A model generated the notes under the pieces. That model was not told the DNA's origin. It saw only the letters and a program-made list of their open reading frames with translations, and ran no database searches. A stretch of DNA of 64,000 bases from Candidatus Krumholzibacteriia bacterium (GTDB lineage: Bacteria > Krumholzibacteriota > Krumholzibacteriia > G020349025): positions 1 to 64,000 of the forward strand of contig DASRJW010000150.1 in the NCBI GenBank assembly GCA_035649275.1, written 5' to 3'. Both the position numbers and the translations under genes were made by a program. Shown one piece after another: positions 15,464-23,763 of this stretch (the first letter of the stretch is position 1; every line of letters starts with the position of its first letter).

Positions 15464-15985
15464 GTGCAGCCTCTCTGATTGCAAAGGGTTGCAGCGACGC
15501 TCCGGGCTGGAGTGTGGCAGCCGTCGGAGGCAGCGTCAAGCCGGTGGGATGTGATGGGGAATGGGGAGCGGATCCTTCACGGGGCCCGAATGGGGCCGGC
15601 GCCGGAGTCTACCTAGTGGTTGTGCCGGCCGGCCCCATTCGTCGCTGCACCGCGGAGAGCGCAGGATCGCGGTGCGGAGCCGCGAGGTCAGGGGTGCGTG
15701 GGGAAGGCGGTCTGACCTCGCACAGCTCTCTTTTCTCCCCCCTCGACTGCTGCTGACGGGGAGCATCGTAGCTGTGCGCGAGTTTCTATGGAGTCGGGCG
15801 TTCTGCCGTTTCTCGCCTCGGAGAGATCCTCAAGATGTGATCAGGAAGCACCTGATCCCACGGTCAGGGGGGAGGAGGAAAGCCGCGGAAGTCGGCCCCC
15901 GTCGCGGGCCTCGAGCGGAGCGCCGGAACGCACTGAAGCGGACCTCAGCGAGGGCGCGCCCGCAGGTGGGCCACGCCGACGGCCT
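15464..15985. other. Intergenic region upstream of thyA
   Basis: About 520 bases without a supported gene lie between the response regulator stop and thyA. The only clear structure is the hairpin at 15587-15641. I see no convincing sigma70 promoter or riboswitch for thyA. Confidence 0.5.
15587..15641. terminator. Long inverted repeat, possible terminator
   Basis: A perfect 14-base inverted repeat (15587-15600, CGAATGGGGCCGGC, with 15628-15641) has a 27-base loop. It is about 345 bases beyond the response-regulator stop and about 120 before thyA on the same strand. It may be a terminator or a 5' leader structure. There is no T-run. Confidence 0.4.
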
Positions 15986-16672
15986 TCAGATCGGCTCCAT
16001 GAACCAGGTCGCCGAGAAGCGCACCAGCTCGCGCCCCGATTCCAAGCCCAGCTTGGTCTTGATGTGATCCAAGTGGGTCTCGATGGTCTTGACGCTGAGA
16101 CAGAGCTGCTCCGCCACTTCGCGGGTCGACAGCCCCCGCCCCACCAGCTGGAAGACCTCCATCTCGCGATCGGTCAGCACCTCGAGGGGGGACGTGGTTT
16201 GCACCGTACCGTTCTCCCCCACCAGCCGATGCAGGAGCCGCTCCTTCATGCGGGTGCTCAGGTAGATCTCCCCACGGAGCACCTGCCGGATGGCCTCGAC
16301 GATGCGCTCGGTGGCTTCGTGCTTCATGACGTACCCCATGGCGCCGGCGCGCAGCGCCCGCTCGGCGTGCAGGGATTCGTCGTGCATCGACAGCACCAGG
16401 ATGGGCAGGTCCGCGACCCAATGGCGCATGTCCTTGATCAAACCCAAGCCGCCCCCGCCCCCGGCCAGCGTCAGGTCCACCACCACCACGTCCGGGCGAC
16501 TGGTGCGGAGCACCTCGATCGCTTCCGCCGCCGTGGCCGCCTCGGCGTGCACGATGAAATCTTCCTCCCCACCGATGAGCTGGGCGATTCCGCGCCGGAC
16601 GATGGGATGGTCGTCGACGATGAGCACCTTCCAGCGTCGCCCGTTGGGTTCAAGACGTCCTCGGACGGTCAC
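15986..16672 (-). CDS. NarL/FixJ-family response regulator
   Basis: A 228-residue cytoplasmic regulator. The receiver domain has the acidic pair Asp20-Asp21, the phospho-acceptor Asp66 in VVVVDLTLAG, and the conserved Lys in YVMKHE. A LuxR-type helix-turn-helix follows (LTDREMEVFQLVGRGLSTREVAEQ, then SVKTIETHLDHIKTKL). The GTG at 16672 has AAGGGAG 6 bases upstream. It overlaps the end of the upstream histidine kinase by 23 bases, so kinase and regulator are one translationally linked unit. Its DNA targets are unknown; the TAGGGGTT repeats at 18390-18421 are one candidate. Confidence 0.93.
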   Translation of the reverse strand: MTVRGRLEPNGRRWKVLIVDDHPIVRRGIAQLIGGEEDFIVHAEAATAAEAIEVLRTSRPDVVVVDLTLAGGGGGLGLIKDMRHWVADLPILVLSMHDESLHAERALRAGAMGYVMKHEATERIVEAIRQVLRGEIYLSTRMKERLLHRLVGENGTVQTTSPLEVLTDREMEVFQLVGRGLSTREVAEQLCLSVKTIETHLDHIKTKLGLESGRELVRFSATWFMEPI

Positions 16673-18221
16673 CGCTCACTCCCTTCACGCTGCAACGGAC
16701 GACGGTACCGCCGCCGTCCCCACCATGGATTTCCAAGCTGCCACCGATGAGACCGGCCCGTTGGCGCATGGTGTGCAAGCCGAGGCCACCGGCGCCGGGC
16801 GCAGGAGGGAAGCCGCGACCGTCGTCGGCGACCTCCAAGACGATCTGCTCCGTGTCGGCGCGTAGTGCGAGGCGCACGTGCCGCGCCTGGCCGTGACGAA
16901 GCGCGTTGTTGATCGCCTCCTGGGCGATGCGATACAGGTGCGTGGCGAAGATGCTGTCGTGGATGGGCACCGCTTTCGGGCAATCGAAGCTACAGAGGAG
17001 GCCGAGGCGGCTGGTGGCGCTCGCGAGGTCCGCCAACGCCGCGGTGAGACCGTTCGTCTGCACCTCCACGGGGAAGAGACCCTTGGCGATCCGGCGCACC
17101 TGCTCCAGCACTTGTTTGGCGCCGGCGGTGATGAACGCGGCCTCGCTCGTCAACGCCGAACCCTGCGCCGCGAGCTTCGACTCCAAGCTCTTGGCCAGGA
17201 GCGACAATCCGGTCAGCTCGCCGCCCAGACCATCGTGCAATTCCTGTCCCAACTTCTGCTCTTCGCGCCAGACCGACTCGGAAAGCTGGCGTTCCAGCTG
17301 TTTGCGCCGCGAGATATCGCGGATCGCCGCCGTCACCACCAGGCCGTTCTCCATCTGCAAGGGACTCAAGCTGATCTCGGCGGGGAACTCGCTGCCGTCC
17401 CGCCGGCGGGCGTAGAGGTTGAGCCCTGCCCCCATCGGCCGGAAGCGCGGATCGGCCTCGAAGCTCTGTCGATGTTCTGTGTGCAGCCCGCGTTTCTCTT
17501 CCGGCACCAGGAAATCCACCGCTTGCCCGAGCAACTCCGTTCGCGAATAACCGAACATGCGCTCCGTTTGCGCGTTGACCATGACGATGCGCCCGTCTCG
17601 TCCGACCATGACCATCGCGTCCGGTGCCGATTCGAGGAGACTCCGGAACATCTCCTCCGCCCGACGGCGCTCGATCACCTGTCCGAGCTGCGTGCCGATG
17701 ACGGCCATCGCCTCGAGAAACGGCTCCTCCGCTTCCATCCCTTCGTGGGTGAAGCACTCGAGCACCGCCACGATATCGTTGGCACCGCGGAGCGGGAAGG
17801 CAAAACCGGTGTGTAGACCCGAAGCGCGCGCCGCCTCTCGCCGTAGGAATTCGGGCCGCTCCTGCAGCTCCGACCACCAGAGCGGTCGCTGCTCCGAGAC
17901 CACACGGCCCGCGAGGCTGAGGCCGGGCCGCCCGCGGGTGCCCATGGTCGCGGCGACGAAAGCGCTACAGCGCGACGGATCGGTGAGTTGCCAAACATCC
18001 AACGGGATCAGATCGCGCGTCGTCCCGTCCAGACGCCAGGCGTGGCCTACGGGCCAGCCGGTGTAGGCGCAGAGGCGCTCCACCACCGCTCGCAGCAGGG
18101 CCTCGTTGGAGTCCGCCGCACTGGCAGCGAGGGTCACGTCGTGCAGGAGACGTAGCAGGTCCAAGTTCATCGTTGGTACGAGCTGCACGACGTCGTCCTG
18201 CGTTTCCCGCTTGGCAGTCAC
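16650..18221 (-). CDS. GAF-PAS sensor histidine kinase, NarX/HisKA_3 type
   Basis: A soluble sensor kinase of about 523 residues. A GAF domain (roughly residues 10-190) is followed by a PAS domain (about 190-315, with SAPDAMVMVGRDGRIVMVN), a HisKA_3 dimerisation domain with the phospho-His in GQELHDGLGGELTG, and an HATPase domain (QEAINNALRHG, VADDGRGF, GLGLHTMRQRA). No membrane segment is present, so the signal is cytoplasmic or diffusible. The GTG at 18221 is chosen because GGAGG lies 5 bases upstream; starts at 18257 and 18278 would extend it. Its partner is the overlapping NarL-type regulator. Confidence 0.93.
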   Translation of the reverse strand: MTAKRETQDDVVQLVPTMNLDLLRLLHDVTLAASAADSNEALLRAVVERLCAYTGWPVGHAWRLDGTTRDLIPLDVWQLTDPSRCSAFVAATMGTRGRPGLSLAGRVVSEQRPLWWSELQERPEFLRREAARASGLHTGFAFPLRGANDIVAVLECFTHEGMEAEEPFLEAMAVIGTQLGQVIERRRAEEMFRSLLESAPDAMVMVGRDGRIVMVNAQTERMFGYSRTELLGQAVDFLVPEEKRGLHTEHRQSFEADPRFRPMGAGLNLYARRRDGSEFPAEISLSPLQMENGLVVTAAIRDISRRKQLERQLSESVWREEQKLGQELHDGLGGELTGLSLLAKSLESKLAAQGSALTSEAAFITAGAKQVLEQVRRIAKGLFPVEVQTNGLTAALADLASATSRLGLLCSFDCPKAVPIHDSIFATHLYRIAQEAINNALRHGQARHVRLALRADTEQIVLEVADDGRGFPPAPGAGGLGLHTMRQRAGLIGGSLEIHGGDGGGTVVRCSVKGVSGDRPRTS

Positions 18222-18784
18222 CTTGTCCTCCGCTCCGGCGCCTCGTGACCAGAACATCTCGACCTTCCCGACTCGCATTCATGCGAGACCGGTGGCCAAT
18301 GCCAAGCCCCCCTAGGTGTCGTCGCGTGGCGGAGTTCCCAGAGCATAACACTTGTGAGCCAGGAACTTGCACGCGAAAACAGCCCTCGTTAGGGGTTCTC
18401 CGGGTCACTCGCCTAGGGGTTTACCTGATGCCTATTCCAGGGCCTCCCTGGCGTCTCCACCCGGAAGTTCCCCGCTGTTAAGGGAGGGTGAAGACCGGAG
18501 AGAATGGGTTGCATCCGGGGCGAAACAGCAGTTAAAAGAGCCCAGCGACGCCGGGAGGCCTTCCATGGTACGTGGCCCGCGCAAGCCCTCGGCATCCCCC
18601 GCCGCGGCGCGGATCGTGCGAGAGGGGGGATTCCACCAGCGATCCGCACACAGGCCGGGCTCGGCCCGGCACTTCGTTCGAACGTGCATTCCCACCTGGC
18701 GTGACTCTGCACCCGATCGGGGGGCTCCTCTGTACGGCGACTCCTGGAGTCGTCGCGTGCCCCCCTCTCGCATTCTCTGGCGAC
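18222..18784. other. Intergenic region between divergent histidine kinases
   Basis: About 560 bases separate two divergent NarX-type kinases. Apart from the direct repeats at 18390-18421 I see no gene, RNA or clear promoter. The ORF extending to 18572 in front of the MASE1 kinase lacks a ribosome binding site. Confidence 0.5.
18390..18421. promoter_or_regulatory. TAGGGGTT direct repeat, operator candidate
   Basis: TAGGGGTT occurs at 18390-18397 and 18414-18421, 24 bases apart, close to two helical turns. Known NarL sites are TACYYMT heptamers, and the reverse complement AACCCCTA is related but not identical. A role in control of the divergent kinases is inference. Confidence 0.3.
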
Positions 18785-20713
18785 ATGCATCGACGTGCTT
18801 GGCTCCATGACGGCGGCTGGATCGTCGCCCTTGCGCTCGTCTACCTCCTGACCGCGCGGCTCGGGCTGAGCCTCGCTTTCCTGCACCGCAGTGCCAGCCC
18901 GGTGTGGCCGCCGACGGGCATCGCCCTCGCGGCGCTCCTCCTCCGCGGTCTGCGCCTGTGGCCGGGCATCACCCTGGGCGCACTCGCGGCGAACCTGCTC
19001 ACCTCGGGGAACTGGCCCACGTCGCTGGGGATCGCCGCTGGCAACACGCTCGAAGCCGTGGTGGGAGCGCTCCTCGTCGGTCGCTACGCTCGAGGCGCGC
19101 GCGCCCTCGAACGGCCGCGTGACTTCTTCCGCTACGTCGGTCTCGGGGCTCTCGTCAGCCCCTTGCTGAGCGCCAGCATCGGCGTTACCAGCCTCTGCCT
19201 GGGCGGGCTGGCTGCCTGGTCGAGCTTCGCGCCCATCGCTTCGACCTGGTGGCTCGGCGATGCGGTCGGCGCCCTCGTGGTGGGACCGCCGTTCCTCGTT
19301 TTCCGGGGTTGGCGCCCGCGTCTCGGCGCGGGAGTGTCGCTCCGGGCCGCCGCGCTCTCGTGTCTCGCCCTTCTCATCGCCTTTCTCGTTTTCTGGGGCC
19401 TCGTTCCGGGAGCAGGGCGCACCGCGCCCCTCGCTTTCCTCTGCATCCCCTTCTTGGTGTGGGCCGCGTTCCGCTTCGAGCAACGCGGCGCTGCCCTCCT
19501 CGGCCTCGCTCTCACCGCCATTGCGGTGAGCGGCACGGTGCGAGGCTACGGGCCCTTCGTCCGGCAGGCGCAGAACACCTCTCTCTTCATCCTGCAGGCC
19601 TTCCTCGGCACCGTGATGGTCATGGCGCTCGCGCTCGCCGCCGTCGTCTCCGAGCGCCGGCGCGTCGGCGAGGCCTTGCGCGCCCGCGCGCAAGCCCAGC
19701 TGAGCGCGACCGAACACAACCTGACCAAGGCGCAGGCTCTGGCACACCTCGGGTCCTGGGCCTGGGACATCGACAGCGACCGCGTGCAGTGGTCCGACGA
19801 GCTCTACCGCATCTACGGTCTCGAGCCCGGATCTCTCGCCTTGAGCTACGACGCCTACCTCTCCCGCGTGCACCCGGAGGACCGCGATCTCGTCGCCTCC
19901 GCCATCGATCGGGCCCGTCATACCGGCGAAGCATTCGGCTTCGAGGACCGCATCGTCCGGCCCGACGGCTCGGCGCGCTGGCTCCACTGCCTGGGAGAAG
20001 TCGTGCAGCGGGACGGCAGAGCGGTGGCGATGCACGGCACGGCGCGGGACATCACCGAGCACAAGGTGATGGAGCTCGAGCGCCGCCGGCTCGAGCTCGA
20101 GCTCCTGGAGGTGAGCCACCGCGAGCAGCTCCGGCTCGGGCAGGACCTGCACGACGACCTGGGCCAGCTCCTTACCGGCGTCTCTTTCCTGGCCAAGACG
20201 CTGGAGAAGAAGCTCGCCGCCCTCGCCCTTGCCGAGGCCGGGGCCATGGGAGAGATTCTCTCTCTCCTCGATCTCGCCATGACCAAGACGCGCAGTCTTG
20301 CCCGGGGGCTACCGGAGGCGGTCGTGCTCGGCGAGGGGTTGCCGAGCGCGCTGCAGGATCTCGCCGCCGACACGGAGAGGCGCTTCAACGTCGCCTGTGT
20401 CTTCACCGGTGATCACTTCGACCATCACTGCGGCCGCCACGTCACGATGCATCTGTACCGCATCGCGCAGGAAGCCACGAGCAACGCCGTGCGCCATGGC
20501 AAAGCAGCGCGGATCGCGATCAACCTCGCCGCCGTCTACTCCGGTCTCACCCTCGCCATCCAGGACGACGGCGTCGGCTTCGACCCCGACGGGAACACCG
20601 AGGGCCTGGGGCTCCGCCTCATGCGCTACCGCGCCGAGCTCCTCGGCGGTCAACTGCAGGTCCAGAGCGCTCCGGGCGAAACCACCGTCCGCTGCTCGAT
20701 CAGTTCGCTATGA
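18785..20713 (+). CDS. MASE1-PAS sensor histidine kinase
   Basis: A 642-residue membrane sensor. Residues 1 to about 285 form a MASE1-type integral membrane sensor with many hydrophobic helices and the hallmark SPVWPPTGIALAALLL. A PAS/PAC domain follows (about 300-430; LGSWAWDIDSDRVQWSDELY, then RVHPEDRD and GTARDITEHK). The HisKA_3 domain has His456 in GQDLHDDLGQLLTG, then an HATPase (QEATSNAVRHGKA, IQDDGVGFDP, GLGLRLM). The ATG at 18785 fits the start of MASE1 but has no strong Shine-Dalgarno. No regulator gene is adjacent on this strand, so it may be an orphan or may use the NarL-type regulator encoded divergently. Confidence 0.92.
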   Translation: MHRRAWLHDGGWIVALALVYLLTARLGLSLAFLHRSASPVWPPTGIALAALLLRGLRLWPGITLGALAANLLTSGNWPTSLGIAAGNTLEAVVGALLVGRYARGARALERPRDFFRYVGLGALVSPLLSASIGVTSLCLGGLAAWSSFAPIASTWWLGDAVGALVVGPPFLVFRGWRPRLGAGVSLRAAALSCLALLIAFLVFWGLVPGAGRTAPLAFLCIPFLVWAAFRFEQRGAALLGLALTAIAVSGTVRGYGPFVRQAQNTSLFILQAFLGTVMVMALALAAVVSERRRVGEALRARAQAQLSATEHNLTKAQALAHLGSWAWDIDSDRVQWSDELYRIYGLEPGSLALSYDAYLSRVHPEDRDLVASAIDRARHTGEAFGFEDRIVRPDGSARWLHCLGEVVQRDGRAVAMHGTARDITEHKVMELERRRLELELLEVSHREQLRLGQDLHDDLGQLLTGVSFLAKTLEKKLAALALAEAGAMGEILSLLDLAMTKTRSLARGLPEAVVLGEGLPSALQDLAADTERRFNVACVFTGDHFDHHCGRHVTMHLYRIAQEATSNAVRHGKAARIAINLAAVYSGLTLAIQDDGVGFDPDGNTEGLGLRLMRYRAELLGGQLQVQSAPGETTVRCSISSL

Positions 20714-20722
20714 TCCCGAGGT

Positions 20723-21442
20723 ATGGACCGGCGCCTGACCCACGTCTTCTTCGACGTGACCCACACCTTGCTCGACGTTCGCGGTTCGGTGGGTGAGATC
20801 TACGCTCGCTGCGCGGCTCGGCACGGCTTGCAGGTCGAGCCCGGGTTGGTGGAACGCAGCTTCCAGGAGGCCATCGCCGGGATCCCGCAGCCTGTCGCCC
20901 CAGGTCTCGCCGAGGCGGAGATCCAAGCCCGCGAGCGCGGCTGGTGGCACGAGGTGGCGCGCCGCTCGCTCGCGCCTTTCGGACCCTTTCCTGATTTCGA
21001 GGCTTTCTTCGCCGAGGTCTTCGAAGCCTTCCGCCACCGCGATGCCTGGGTGCTCCTGCCGGGAGTCGCCGAGGCCCTGCGGCTCTTCCGCACCCGGGGT
21101 CTACGTCTCGGCATCATCTCGGACATCGATTCGCGGCTGTTCGACGTGCTCGCCGCCTTCGGCCTCGAAGCGACCTTCGACGTCGTCTGCCTCTCGTTCC
21201 GCTGCGGCTACCAGAAGCCCGATGTGCGCCTGTTCCACGCGGCTCTCGGCCTCGCCGGTGTCCCGGCGGCGCAGGCCGCGCACGTCGGCGACAGCCTGCG
21301 CTCGGACGTGCAAGGGGCGCTCGGCGCCGGCATGCACGCCATCCATCTGGATACAACCCGAGACGGCGGCGCGCCCTCCGGCGCCCACGTGGTGCACCGC
21401 TGGTCCGATCTGCCGGCCCTCCTCGAGCGCCTCGGCCGCTGA
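20723..21442 (+). CDS. HAD-superfamily hydrolase with altered motif I
   Basis: A 239-residue HAD-like phosphatase. Motif I reads FFDVTHTLLD: the nucleophile Asp11 is present, but the usual second Asp (DxD) is replaced by Thr13, as in some HDHD3-like members. Motif II is GIISDID, motif III has Lys in YQKPD, and motif IV is HVGDSLRSD. The helical cap lies between about residues 20 and 100. It starts 9 bases after the kinase stop and ends directly against the convergent oligopeptidase stop with no gap. The substrate is unknown. Confidence 0.88.
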   Translation: MDRRLTHVFFDVTHTLLDVRGSVGEIYARCAARHGLQVEPGLVERSFQEAIAGIPQPVAPGLAEAEIQARERGWWHEVARRSLAPFGPFPDFEAFFAEVFEAFRHRDAWVLLPGVAEALRLFRTRGLRLGIISDIDSRLFDVLAAFGLEATFDVVCLSFRCGYQKPDVRLFHAALGLAGVPAAQAAHVGDSLRSDVQGALGAGMHAIHLDTTRDGGAPSGAHVVHRWSDLPALLERLGR

Positions 21443-23560
21443 TCAGGGCGCCGCCGCGGCCGGCGTCGCGAGCGTCATGTGCAGCCGGTCCATGGCGAAG
21501 CCATAGAGGTCGGCGTTCTCCTCGATCTGCTTCGCGGTCGGCTTGCCTCCGCCATGCCCCGCCTTGGTCTCCACCCGGAGCAGGATCGGATGGTCCGAGA
21601 CGTTGCAGGCTTGCACCGCGGCGGCGAATTTCTTGGCGTGCGCCGGGTACACCCGCGTGTCCGTGTCCGCCGTGGTGATCAGCATGGGAGGGAACTTCGT
21701 TCCCGGCCGCACGTTGTGCACCGGCGAATAGGCATAGAGGAAGCGGAAGTGCTCCGCATTCTTCGGATCGCCGTATTCCGGCACCCAGTAGGAGCCGATC
21801 GTCCACAGCTGATAGCGCAGCATGTCGGTCACGGGCACGCGGGAGATGACGGCGCCGTAGAGATCCGGCCGCTGCAGGGCGCAAGCCGCGGTGAGGAGAC
21901 CGCCGTTGCTGCCACCCTCGATGGCGAGGCGCGACGTGCGCGTGTAGTCGTTGGCCACCAGCCACTCGGCGGCGGCGATGAAATCGTCGAAGACGTTCTG
22001 CTTCTTCTCCAGCATGCCAGCCTTGTGCCACTCCTCACCGAACTCGCCGCCGCCGCGCAGGTTCGGCAGGGCGAAGACGCCGCCCTGCTCCAGCCAGAAG
22101 AGGCGCGAGGTGGAGAAGTTCGGCGTACGGCTGATGTTGAAGCCACCGTAGCCGGTGAGCCAGACGGGGTTGTTGCCGTCCAGCATCAGGCCGCGCTTGT
22201 GCACCAGGAACATCGGGACCTTGGTGCCGTCCTTCGACTCGTAGAACACCTGCCGGGTCACGAACGGCGCCGGGTCGAAGCGCATCTCCGCCTTCTGATA
22301 GAGGGAGAGCTTGCCCGTCGCGAGATCCAGGCGATAGTTCTGCGTCGGGAAGAGGAAGGAGCTAAAGCCGACGAAGCAGTCCGGGTCCTCGGGCCTGCCG
22401 CTCACCCCGGTGACGGCGCCGAGAGTCGGCATCTCCACTTCCTGCTGCAAGGCGCCGTCCAGGCCGTAGATGCGCAAGCGGTGGTAAGCATTGTGCATGC
22501 TCGACACCACGAGCTGCCGCTGCACCAAGCGGGAGGTGCTGATGACGTCGCTCACGTGCTCCGGGACCACCGTCTTCGGCTCGCGGCTCGGTGCTTCCAT
22601 GTCCACCACCACGATGCGCCGCCGCGGCGCTCCCAGGTCGGTCTCGAAGAAGAGCTTGCTGCCGCTCGCTTCGATGAACTCGAACTCGGCAGTGAAGCCG
22701 GCGAAGAGCGGCGCGAGCGAAGACGACTTGGCCTGCAGATCCTGGACGAAGATCTCGTCCTTGCCAGCGCTCCCCTTCCACACCTGCACCACGAGCCAGC
22801 GGCCACCGTGGCTCACGTCGGGGCTGAAGCCGAGATCCCCGTCTTCCGGCCGTTCGTAGACCAGGCGGTCCTTGCTCTGCGCCTGCCCCAGGACATGGAA
22901 GTAGACCTTCTGGAAGTGTTCTTCCTTCTCGGGATAGCGACAGTAGAAGAAGCCGCTCTTGTCTCCGGCCCAGGCGATCTCGGTAAAGCGCACGCGCTCC
23001 AGCTTGTCGGCGCGATCCTTCCCCGAGGCCACGTCGCGGACGTGGAGCACCTGCCAGTCGCTGCCGCTCTGACTGAGGCCGTACGCCAGAAGGGCGCCGT
23101 CATCGCTGGTCTCCGAGGCGCCGAGGGAGATGGTGCCGTCGGCGCTCAGCGCGTTGGGATCGAGGAGGACTTCGAGCTTCCCGTCCAGGCCCTTCCGCTT
23201 GTAGAGCACCGATTGGTTCTGCAAGCCGTCGTTCTTGGAGGCGAAGACCCAGTTGCCTTCCTTTGTCGGCAGGCCATAGCGCGGGTAGTCCTGCAGCTCG
23301 GTCAAGCGGCGCACCATGGCCTCCCGGGCGGGCAAGCCGTCGAGATAGGTCCGGGTCACCTGATTCTGTGACTCCCCCCACTGCTGCACTTCCGGGTCGT
23401 CCACGTTCTCGAGCCAGCGGTACGGGTCGGCGACGCTGGTGCCGAAGAAATCGTCGACCTGGTCGACCTTGCGGGTCTCGACGGGTTTTGCGGCGAGCGC
23501 CGGCAAGGCCATGGCGACGAGGCAGGCGCCGAGAAGGAAGAACAAGCGTGCTTTCTTCAT
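21443..23560 (-). CDS. Secreted prolyl oligopeptidase
   Basis: A 705-residue S9A-family serine peptidase that cleaves after proline in short peptides. The start ATG at 23560 has AGGAGG 9 bases upstream and opens a signal peptide (MKKARLFFLLGACLVAMALPALA). The TTG at 23596 is the longer alternative. A beta-propeller (about residues 90-430) covers an alpha/beta-hydrolase domain. The nucleophile Ser is in GGSNGGLL, the Asp in TADTDTRV, the His in GHGGGK. Export suggests peptide scavenging in the periplasm. Confidence 0.95.
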   Translation of the reverse strand: MKKARLFFLLGACLVAMALPALAAKPVETRKVDQVDDFFGTSVADPYRWLENVDDPEVQQWGESQNQVTRTYLDGLPAREAMVRRLTELQDYPRYGLPTKEGNWVFASKNDGLQNQSVLYKRKGLDGKLEVLLDPNALSADGTISLGASETSDDGALLAYGLSQSGSDWQVLHVRDVASGKDRADKLERVRFTEIAWAGDKSGFFYCRYPEKEEHFQKVYFHVLGQAQSKDRLVYERPEDGDLGFSPDVSHGGRWLVVQVWKGSAGKDEIFVQDLQAKSSSLAPLFAGFTAEFEFIEASGSKLFFETDLGAPRRRIVVVDMEAPSREPKTVVPEHVSDVISTSRLVQRQLVVSSMHNAYHRLRIYGLDGALQQEVEMPTLGAVTGVSGRPEDPDCFVGFSSFLFPTQNYRLDLATGKLSLYQKAEMRFDPAPFVTRQVFYESKDGTKVPMFLVHKRGLMLDGNNPVWLTGYGGFNISRTPNFSTSRLFWLEQGGVFALPNLRGGGEFGEEWHKAGMLEKKQNVFDDFIAAAEWLVANDYTRTSRLAIEGGSNGGLLTAACALQRPDLYGAVISRVPVTDMLRYQLWTIGSYWVPEYGDPKNAEHFRFLYAYSPVHNVRPGTKFPPMLITTADTDTRVYPAHAKKFAAAVQACNVSDHPILLRVETKAGHGGGKPTAKQIEENADLYGFAMDRLHMTLATPAAAAP

Positions 23561-23728
23561 CACCAAGACCCTCCTGTGGGGCTCCCCTGGGGTCAAGCCG
23601 TGCGGCCGGCCCCGGTTCCGGTCTGTTGCATGCGGACGAGTATGTTACACCCGAAGAGCACCAATCGGGAGAGCCAGCGCACCGCTGGCGCTGCCACCGG
23701 GCCGCCCCCTCACCGCTGCCTCGGGCCA

Positions 23729-23762
23729 TATCTTCCCGCTGTCCCGGGACGTATCTTCCCGC
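23729..23762 (+). promoter_or_regulatory. Direct repeat TATCTTCCCGC before ndh
   Basis: The 11-mer occurs at 23729-23739 and 23752-23762, 23 bases apart, ending 1 base before the chosen GTG of ndh. It could be a paired operator, or the second TATCTT could be a -10 box for a leaderless message. Confidence 0.3.
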
Positions 23763-23763
23763 C

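Noticed and set aside
16650-18278. Kinase start at 18278
   Set aside because: No ribosome binding site there; the GTG at 18221 has GGAGG at 5 bases and directly precedes a normal N terminus. The longer start is kept only as an alternative.
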